Shown here in pieces: positions 28,001-37,000 of a DNA stretch of 42,548 nucleotides. Numbering within the stretch: position 1 is the first letter of the stretch; each line of letters begins with the position of its first letter. The stretch spans positions 90,663 through 133,210 of the forward strand of contig MLAK01000046.1 of NCBI GenBank assembly GCA_001839685.1, in the 5' to 3' direction. The position numbers were made by a program, and so were the translations under genes. The stretch comes from Tritrichomonas foetus (Eukaryota > Parabasalia > Tritrichomonadida > Tritrichomonadidae). A model generated the notes under the pieces. That model had not been told where the DNA came from. It ran no database searches and was given only the letters and a program-made list of their open reading frames with translations.

Positions 28001-29837
28001 AAACAGTTTCCTCGTCAGAGTGATTTTCGTTATTATCATTGTTTGATTGATTTTCGTGTTCAGAATTTGTTTGGGTGATCGACAAATTTTCTTTCTTGTT
28101 TTGATTTTCATCTTCATTAAGATCAATCAATTCATTTTCATTGATTTTTTGAATTTCTGTGAATTTGTTGATCAAATAAACCAATTTTTCTATTTGTGGT
28201 TTTAGATCAAGAGAAGTTTCAATCAAATCCAGTGACGGCAAGTTTTGGCATAAAAAATCTTTAATTTGTTGTTTTTCACTAGGATCTTTTAAGGAAGTGA
28301 AAGCCAACCGAATAACCTGCAAAATATGATGAAGATATTTGAAAAGGTTATTTGTAGGTTTATTGTCTTTGAAACTAAAATCACCCAAAATGGAAATTAA
28401 ATTATCAATTATTTCAATTTCTTGATTTTCGTATTTAGAATCTGAGTCAGCAAGACCTTCAACACAAACATCAAAAACTACTTCTGATTCAGAAAGAATT
28501 AAATTTTTCATTAAATTATGATGAAGTGCTCCTCCTTTATGGAAATCATCGGATTCACGTGAAAACTCAGTATACATTTGTAAACAATCATTAAAGTTTT
28601 GTAATTTAGTAATTGAAATATCTAAATCACTGAATGATCTCTGCATGTCATCAATTACAGAAGTTTCAAAATAATCTGGAATTGATTTAATAAAGTTTCG
28701 ATAATCAATAGAATTTCCACCATTGTCCAGATGATTCTTGTCGATATTATTTTCGGGATTAAATTTTAATATTTCTTTAACTGTAGATATAAATATATCA
28801 TCTATTAAATTATGCTTATGAAGTGCAGTAATTTCTTGAATATAAAGTGTTTGTAAGTTTTCACAGAATTTTCTGGAAATTGGTTGAGATACTGAGGAAG
28901 AAAGGCTGACATCATGATTAACAACAATTTTATACATTGCTTTAAGAGCTTCTTTTGATAGAAATGCTAATTTAAATGACCTTAAAATTCCTTCCATTTG
29001 GGAAACTGTTGAGAAAATCAAAGCAACTTCTCTCACGGTTGTATTTTCAAAATACAAAGTCAAATTATGGCGAAAATCAGCCAAATATACAATTGCTGAT
29101 TTATATGTTTCTGATTTTTGAGGTTTTGGAATCAACATCGATTTTATGACATCAAGAGATTCAACTAATTTGAAATATAATTTTTCACTTTCGGGGATTT
29201 TTTCAAATGACATAAATTGGTTTATTAATTTTTCTACGTAAATTTCAAAGCGGGTTTCTGACAAAAAATGAAGAACTGCATCTGCTGATTCTTCATATTG
29301 TTGAATTAATACTTTAAAGTCCGATTGTGAAATTTCGGATAAATTATTTCTCGACTTCTTCAAATAAATGCACAGGAGTGGCGTCAATGTAGCATATATT
29401 TGTAAATAGAAGGACTTTGGAAGAACCATGTTTTTAAGACATTTCACAGTGCTATTAATGAATTGCCAATACAATTTGTTCAGTTCGCATTGGTTTTCTG
29501 GCTCAGGCGGCGGTTTATTTTTCGCAACAAGAAGGAGCGGTTTATAAGAATCAAATATTTGGTTAATAATTTGAAGTGAAGATTGAATGTCGGCTTTTGA
29601 GAATTCGGGGTTAGATAAATACATAGATTGGAGTTGCGCATTCATCTGATTGAAAGCATAGCCTACTTCGTTTAAATTCGAATTGAGTGAAATAATTCGT
29701 TGATTGATTTGCTTTTGTGAAGATTTGAACGAATCCAAGTTGTATTGATCATGTGATGATGGTGATGTTATATGGATCAAAAAACTATATAAATCATCCA
29801 TACGATTTTCTCTTGAAAGAATAACAGTCAATGACAT
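25050..29837 (-). CDS. Very large protein with charged centre and coiled-coil end, 1595 aa
   Basis: ATG at 29837; a second Met at residue 13 is possible. Residues 1-550 are helical without recognisable motif. Residues about 570-790 are an extremely charged, low-complexity segment of Glu, Lys, Asn, Ser and Asp, with a run of about ten Glu. Residues about 820-1290 are again helical and ordered, with a Leu/Phe-rich pattern. From about 1310 to the end is long coiled coil (LRKEDQQLIEKLRKEEEL, LTQKLKELNEKNEVLKNKI). No membrane segment. This looks like a structural or scaffold protein of the cytoskeleton or endomembranes (inference from composition only). Minus-strand TTTCATATAAC directly before the ATG is a fair initiator. 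Confidence 0.78.
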   Translation of the reverse strand: MSLTVILSRENRMDDLYSFLIHITSPSSHDQYNLDSFKSSQKQINQRIISLNSNLNEVGYAFNQMNAQLQSMYLSNPEFSKADIQSSLQIINQIFDSYKPLLLVAKNKPPPEPENQCELNKLYWQFINSTVKCLKNMVLPKSFYLQIYATLTPLLCIYLKKSRNNLSEISQSDFKVLIQQYEESADAVLHFLSETRFEIYVEKLINQFMSFEKIPESEKLYFKLVESLDVIKSMLIPKPQKSETYKSAIVYLADFRHNLTLYFENTTVREVALIFSTVSQMEGILRSFKLAFLSKEALKAMYKIVVNHDVSLSSSVSQPISRKFCENLQTLYIQEITALHKHNLIDDIFISTVKEILKFNPENNIDKNHLDNGGNSIDYRNFIKSIPDYFETSVIDDMQRSFSDLDISITKLQNFNDCLQMYTEFSRESDDFHKGGALHHNLMKNLILSESEVVFDVCVEGLADSDSKYENQEIEIIDNLISILGDFSFKDNKPTNNLFKYLHHILQVIRLAFTSLKDPSEKQQIKDFLCQNLPSLDLIETSLDLKPQIEKLVYLINKFTEIQKINENELIDLNEDENQNKKENLSITQTNSEHENQSNNDNNENHSDEETVSNFENQGQVENENEKVNEQGKESNNEKVSEKESESDVENALSGKEEEESEKDNKPEKASRKESEIEEESDKDQASEINQKDNKSDAESKSETENKSDKENKSAKGSSSEDENDEEEEEEEEKAEENEDNKINVENESKESEENQENEDNLSDQNGNQEKHINYSEKSEDENLEIQMKEPIKNYKNSLKHKKIMKRFILPDLILKQIDSISPYRDFPSRYSKFIELIGGSSDKSLKLKDFDNDLYNISLALFSLFNFDNVSFECNAEFFMKWLYIDLSIISNPDDYLYDNIIPSFGEIIPYCNFSWILPSTVFTFSISRNIGNQPSSLKDSSSTENNQAVTELIESLRSFVLTSLQNLEFDDSKFQILTKNVLEKTKKLTSLHYYRRLNNQITYIQSNIKLFLQINKLCSLLKKKYPDQTFDYKPLAFYNFVISIFKSLSSISNAQCLSNEYKEKLFDILERFHSVNECEKPPFFSSNYHILLEIVFPMIHEVKQLINSFDILPLVDVAYKYVYSTLEFHDTSNTSLTPEALTATLHLDLQAESLIHHSAIFQRNFAVSSILYTLFIIKDQPKQLREIYNLFRETAVSSFVNYNLHAIIAFVQHVFVQRFGIDSLYMTNNIEMLNNGIINHMMPNGEIMNENIGINNVLQIDPKVSQISEIIQPTIGCFFDLRPYIQHVSKELGDESNEIQELSMSLLQEVKNIILPYLEANNEIQELRKEDQQLIEKLRKEEELKRAESLEAEKSFMKTRNHCHDIRMKIENAVLNGRIMKIDIEQKRKHLVELKSQIEEKSREVAIKNEKTPPEMKQRQKQQFMNTIQALRELVGPPKNDPSQVNKLTQKLKELNEKNEVLKNKIREIESKHSTTQEDEIDLILMNENNIYYNDDKKNDAELENEVLKQQIEETSASINRIKKQLKKKGNNQFDENDTSLLKFLSSSRPASFTDCTVDFTAFQEVKNQTMERIEHLMEVKSQLIHELNLLDA

Positions 29838-31088
29838 GTTATATGAAACACAATAATTAAAGAATGATGGAAAATCATTGAAATTTTTGAAAGGAAAAAG
29901 ACGTTTATTTCAAATTACTTCACTTGCATCACTTGATGAATCCATTATTTCTACTAATATAAATGAAAGAAAAACAAATTAAGGGTTCTTATTGATTTTC
30001 TATTTTCATTTCAAGAAATAAGTTCTTGATATTTTCATCATTACAGATTTCTTGTTCTGTTAAATTTAAAAATGACTCCTAGATGATACAAATAATTAAA
30101 TTTAAGCAAGTGGAGGCAATTTCATCGTTAAGATATATATCTATTGAATCATTCGAAAGAATAAAAAAATATGACCATATGTAAGGCTGATATATCAACT
30201 TCAATATCAAATTTCATTAAAGTCATCATTAACCTGATGTCAAATGCAAGATACGCATACTAAATTCATGAGTGTAACTAGAAAAATAGCATAAAAAACT
30301 CCATTAAAAAAATGCATGAAATTGGATAAAAAAAGATATAAATTCCATGGAATCATTTTCAGTCTTTATTAAATCAAAGTAAGAGACTTATCTTCACAGC
30401 AAAGAATAATAAAGGTATATATAAATTCCAAAAGCTGGGGATCATTCATTTTGGTGAAATTATTGAAAATTAATTGGATAGGAGAATCAATATTTTTAAT
30501 AATTTGATTAATCCATCTTTCTAATAATAATTTAAAAACTCACTTTTTTGTTCAAATTGGTGAATTTTTTGCTGGAGTTCTGTCATTTCGAATATTTCAG
30601 AAAGTTTCTTCAAGCTGGAATGATAAGAAACTAAAATCAAATAACTAATTATAATTGCTTACAGAATTTTTAATAATAGCATATATTTCTGAATTTTCCA
30701 TATTTAAATCAGAATAATCATTAATATAAATAATGTTTCATGATCATTTTGACAGAAAAAATTCCTTATTATAGTACCTGCTTTCATGACTTCATTTTAA
30801 TTTATTAAAAGTATGTATTGTGCAACTTGAATATGTAATCGATCTTTCATCAAATGTGATAATTTGGTATTATATTCTTGTTATTATTCTGCATAAGAAT
30901 ATATATAGTTAACTATTCAATAAATCGAATATATGAGAACATTTCTCAATTAAATCATCGAACTTATTCGGACTTTTTTTCAAACCCTGAGCATACGCGC
31001 AAACCCAAGCCTCTGATATTTTCTAAAATCAGTTAAAAAAGTACATTAAGCTAATGACTATAAAACATGTTTAAATAAAAACATTAAA
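29838..31088 (-). pseudogene. Decayed helical-protein pseudogene (core 29989-31022)
   Basis: Minus-strand segments in shifting frames read as one helical protein of about 340 codons. Landmarks are ISEAWVCAYAQGLKKSPNKF near 31015-30957, KLSHLMKDRLHIQVAQYILL near 30865-30805, TELQQKIHQFEQK near 30583-30545, RWINQIIKNIDSPIQLIFNN near 30518-30459, ENDSMEFISFFIQFHAFF near 30357-30304, SIDIYLNDEIASTCLNLIIC near 30150-30091 and ESFLNLTEQEICNDENIKNL, ending in TAA 29991-29989. Breaks include TAA 30911-30909, an in-frame TAG at 30081-30079 and several frame changes. Two breaks could be tiny introns (30913-30877, 37 nt; 30543-30521, 23 nt, GTGAGT...TTAG), but the TAG and the shift near 30390 cannot. 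A pseudogene is therefore favoured. No family recognised. Confidence 0.55.
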
Positions 31089-34000
31089 TTAAACATTAAA
31101 TTTTGAAACTAAGAGTGAATTATCTTCAAGAAGGAAGTACAATGATAAATCATCCATGGAGTAGTCCATATCCTTCACAAATCCTGTAACTGGACCCATT
31201 GAAATGGTAGTAAAGTCATATATTCGAAGGATATAAACCAATTTGGTTTCCTGGGCAACAACGAAAAATGATGAAAGATCCTGATTCGTCATAATGATTG
31301 ATGATGTTGTTTTTCCTTCAAGAATAACTTCTTTAAGTTGTCTTCCATTAATATCTAGTAGTTGAATCTTCGAACTGTGTGAATCATCATCAACACAATC
31401 GAAAATCAAAACAACGAAGCCTAGACTAGAAATAAGAATATTCTTAGGTGATTCTTCCAATTTTATCTTTCTTATGAAGTTTCCTGTTCTCATTGATGAA
31501 AAGACCATCGTGCCTCTTTGATCACATGAAACAACTAATTCAAGTTCACTTGAAACAGAAACAGCTGTAATTGGATCAGTATGTGCCACAATTGTAGTAA
31601 TTTTCTTCTTCTTCTGAACATCCCAAACAAACAAAGAAGAATCACCAGCACCTGTTACAACAATGTCACCATCACAAGAAATGGTTTTAATAGCAGCTGA
31701 GTGTGGATCAGATGGCGTCCATTTTTTACCTGATTTAGTATCAATTGCATTGAAACTTTGAGACCAGGGTGGTGAAAATACAATTTGATTGGATTTAGTA
31801 ATGAATGCACGCATTGGTGTTAATTGAGATGTGATTTCAACTTGGCTACTCTTTGATAAAACAAGATGATTCTTTTCACCAAAGCTATATGTTCTAAAGG
31901 TACCGTCTTCGAACATTCCAGAAACAGTATTGGCTGACGTAGCAAGTTTAATCATATTTTCATTCTGTCCGAATTGAGTTACATCAGAAAACATCAAAAA
32001 TTGTTGATCATTTACATCTTGAAGGCTGTGTTGTTGCGGAATGAATTCCCTTGGTTTATGGGGTGTTGAAAAGAGTTGATTTGGTGAAACACCAAAGTTT
32101 GCCGCATGCTGTTGTATAGTTTGAAGCATATCTGGCTCTTTTTCAGCAGCATCTGGATAAGAAAATGGATGAAAAACATTATCAGCTTCTTCTGAACATT
32201 GCTTGACACCAAAAATCAAATCAATCCATTTATGTAGATTAGCTGATGTGATTTTAGATTCTAAAGCAAGCCTGTTTATTGCAGTAAACGCAGCAGCTGA
32301 AGAAGCCCAAGGTGGAAGCTCAACATCGTCAACCTTAAAGTCTCTTCGAATCATTTGACCTTTCTTAGTTTTAATGATCTTAAGACCAACGAAATTCGAT
32401 ATTGATGGACTTTGTGCAATTCCTGGTGAATTATTTCTTAAGTTGTTAGAAATTTTTTCGGCAGGAATTTCTTCAATTTCTTTCTCAGAACCGTCTGCAA
32501 TATCAGCTGGATCTGCTTCTGCTAAAGATTCATCTGCAATTGCGTCAGGATTAAGAAGACTCGTGAATTCTTCATCAGATTCAATATTAGTATCATCATG
32601 CGCAATGAGACTTGACAGTTGCTCATCTGGTTCATTTTTTATAACTTGTTGGTTCAGTTCATTTGGTGCTCCATATGACATTGAGCGAGCCATTTGAACA
32701 AAGTCAAATCGAGTTCCAAGATCATAGTTATCACTATTGATGAGAAATTCCGGAGTTGCAAAGAATTCAGGGATTAATTCCCTGAAGTCGCTATTTGTTG
32801 ATGTAATAGAATCCCAAGCAGCACTAACGGAAAAGAATAAACGATTAGGATGATCAAAATGATCATTTTGTAATTGAATATGAAGTGTAGTAAAAGGTTC
32901 TTTACGCAGCAAGAAAAGAATTACATAAGCTGGTGCAGAATAGTGGAATCTATAAAGGCAGGCAAATGGGGTACCTTTAGTTTCATTGAATAAAAAGCGT
33001 AAGTTTGTTAATCTTTCTTCATTTAATGCACCAACTGGTTTAGAAAGATCTCTGTAATAACTAGCTTTACTTAGACAAATACTTTTGCTCTTGTAATCTT
33101 GAAGAATCCATGGGAATATTGGATATTGGCTAATATCATGAATTGATCGATTTCCAAGGATGTTAAGCCACCATAAATATTCATAGTTTGTCATTTCCCC
33201 TGAAGACCATCGTTTTCCAAGATTCAAATCTTTATAAATCTTTGCTGGATCGCCGGTTTGAACAAAGAGAAGATTACTTGGTTTAATGTTTTCAATTTCT
33301 TTGAAGAATTTAGTTCTTTGTGCAACAGATGAGAAAACAAAGTAGAATGAACGATTGAAGATAGTAAATAATTCAATTCCAAAATCAAGGCATAAATATC
33401 TTCTTTTGAGGATGAATTTTATTTGATCATTTGGAATTTCAATTAGTTTTGAGGTTTTATCAATTAAATCGCCAAAAGCATCAGTCGTTTCTTTAGCTTC
33501 GAAATAGATTGATGATTTACTAACATACATGGTGCCTTTAAAGTTATTAAGAACAGTTACCATTTGACATTCAAGTGTTATCGAATACACATTTGGTGAT
33601 TCAACTTGTTCAGATGAGGAAAGATTCAATTTCTTAACTTTTTTGCTATTGTCTGTTTCCTCATCATTTCCAGATTGAGCCCAAGTATTTTCTAGATAAT
33701 TTTTGAATTTCCTATTAAGTACCAGTTTGCTCCTTCTTCCAATGGCATCAAGCATGTTATCAAATTTGTAATGTGGTTCTTCTGGAATGGAAAACCATGG
33801 CCCACCATTTTGAAGATTTAGATATTTAAGGATTGTCTTTAAGAATTTATGATTCTTTCTTAAACTTCGTTCAATGTCTTGTGAAATTTCATAAACTTCT
33901 CGAGAAAATTCACTCCGAACATCAACAACAATGTCAGAATCATCTCTATATGAGCGAGCTAAGGCCTGATTTAATTTTTCATTAATGTTTTTCATTTTTT

Positions 34001-37000
34001 GATCAGTTTTAGATTCGACAGAAGCTGACGCTTTAGAAAGTCCAGAAACAAATAGATTTTTAATGGATGAAGATCGTTTCGCAATGTCACTCAGGCTCAT
34101 TGTTGAATATGATGAGTCAACTTTCTTTAATATAGTAATAATTTCGTCTCTTTCTTGTTCTTGGTTACCAAAGAAGTTCAAAAGGATAATCAAGCCTTTT
34201 CCATATTCTGGCTTATTATCAATCTTTTCAAAAAGCGGTAACAGTGAATGAAGTAAGCCCTTAGCACCAACTTTACTCAGATATCCGATTTGTTCAATCA
34301 TATAACAAACGAGTGTGAAATTGATATCTCTAAATTCAGATGGTTTCGACAAATATTCGAATCCTTTTTGGATTAAGAATCTAGTTGTTGGCATTGCATA
34401 TTTAAGACAGACACCATCAAATTTCTTATTGAATTCAATTTTCACTTGACGACGTTTTCGATTCATTATTGTCTTGCAGAATTCTGCAATATTATTATCT
34501 TTAACTTGTTCACCATTTACAGCTGTGCTCTTGTATAAAACAAATGTAAGTATAGAATTTGCGAGTTCAATGGATGGCTTTGCGATGAATCTTTCATATA
34601 GTGCAGCATGTAACATCTTACTCATTGGAACACCTGATATTTCACCAATGAAGAAAATCTCATCCATGGCATCTTGAATATTTTCTTGGTCATTTAAGAT
34701 TGAACTGATAATTTTGTCCCATTCAGGTGTATTATCTTCAATGTTAGATAAAAATAGGAGCCATAAGACCCAGAAATCGCAATTTTTGATAAGTTTTCGA
34801 GATTCTTCCAATTTTATATATGATCTTCTGATGTATTGGATACATTTAATCTGCATATCTTGAGTGCAGATTGTGATTAATTGACAGAATAATGGAAGGA
34901 ACTGTGGATATTCGATAACTTTAATCGTATCGAAATCAAAACTCTCTGTAATTCGTGGAAATTCATTATATTTAATGGATTTAGTCATGAATGTCATTAA
35001 ATTGATCATTGAAAGGTCAGTTGTATTATCTGAATTCAATAATCGAATTGAATCAATCATTTCAATACTCATCTCAGACAAATTAAATAATGACTGAATA
35101 TAATACGCGCTTCCAAATGAAATAATTCTGGTTATTTCATAAGGTGAGATTAAATTTGATAAAAATGGCTTTAGAAATCCGATTTCTTTCAGATAATCAA
35201 TTAATTCTTTGGTATTTTGACCAATTAGTTTCATAGCTAAGTTAATTGTACTTAAGCAGATCTCATTAGATGGATTTTGCATCAATGAACCTATTAAAAT
35301 TTGTGCATCCCTTTTAGAAAAGACATTTTGGGAGATTTGTAGCAAAATATCTGTTGTTTTGCGTATAACATCACCTTTTCCTTCTTCATCACAATACATT
35401 AACTCAAATTTGAGTAACAGCTCATCAAAGTGAATTGTATTACTGAACAGTGATGGATCAACCTGTAAAATATTTGTAAATAAATTAGTGTAAACAACTA
35501 ATTGACTTTCTTTGGAAAGTCTCTTCCAAATTGAGAAGTTATAGAAAATATGCTGTAGCATTTCGATCTTAATATCTTCAAGCGTGAATGATTTATATAT
35601 TGTATACAAAAGATCTATAACTTCATTAGAAATGAAATTGATATCTGTATTAAGAAGAATATGTGCAAGAGCTCTGAAGAATTGAGAATCACTAAACAAT
35701 TCTTCATTTTTTTGAACAACTCCATTAATAAGTGTAAGAAGATGATTTAAAAATTCTTTTGAACAAACTTTTTCGAACAACGGCAAAAAGATTCTGGGGC
35801 CACCACATGTAATAATGGAATCAATAAATGAAACCGTATATGGAACTGCAAGTCCATCAAAACATGCTTCTTTAACAGGGGAGTTATTTACTGTATTGAC
35901 ACAGAATCCATTATTCACGCATTTGGCATTGAAATCCATAAAGAATGAATATTCTTTCGATATTATTTTAATGTATTCAATATCACATTTAATATTATTG
36001 ATAGCAAATGTAATAGGATCAGTAAACTTAAATTTGCTTGGAATCACTGATGCTGTTTCTAATTTGGTTCCAATATATAACGATGCTTTAGAAGGTTGGA
36101 TATCAAGAGAGAGCTTGATCCATTGTCGTGGTTTAAGTCCTGTATATAATTGAAATGAATTGTCTGTGTTTTTATTGTGAATTTCAAGGAAGAATTTATT
36201 GCCTATAATCACGAAAGTAAGCTTTTGTTTATTAGATTTCATTGTAAATAATGGTGTTTTATTTTTCATTTCTTCCGGGAAATAAACATTAGTGGTTAAA
36301 AGAAAGTTCGGTGGACAGTGAAATGAATTAATTGTAAATGTATTTTGAGTGGTTAAATGGAAGAATGACTTAGTTAAGTTTGATGTCATTTCATCATTAT
36401 TTTTAATAAGTATTTGAAGAAGTGGGATTGCATATTGTTCTGTTGAATTTGATAACAATCTCAGTGTTAAAGATAGTTCATTCATTCGGAAATAAGTTGA
36501 GCTGACAAGCGAAAACATTTCAAGTGCGATATCATTTGAAGTTTTTTCAATAAACTTTAATAAATAAGTTAATGCATTGGCTTCATAACACTGATAACGA
36601 TTAGCAATATCATTATCATCAACAAAGCCAACAAGCATCTTCAAAGTGCTGTCTCTTACGGATTCGCTTTCAGCAGCCACAAAAAGAAGCTCAATTCCAG
36701 TAGTAATCCATAAAGTATTACCAATTGTCGTAAAACGAGTCAATAAATCAATAGTTTCTTTTGTCACATCAACAAATCGAATGGCTTGTACCATATTATT
36801 AACAAAGCCCCATTGTGGATTTGAAAGTTCTTTAATCATTAGATAAGAATTACTACCAAGAGTTGAGAATAATTGTAATATTTTGTTCAAAAATGTCAAA
36901 ACATGTTCACGACTATTTTCTACATTTTCAAAGGCAATTGGCACTTTTGAATAAACTGCAATTGATCCACTTCCAATGAACTTTTTGACAATATTTATTC

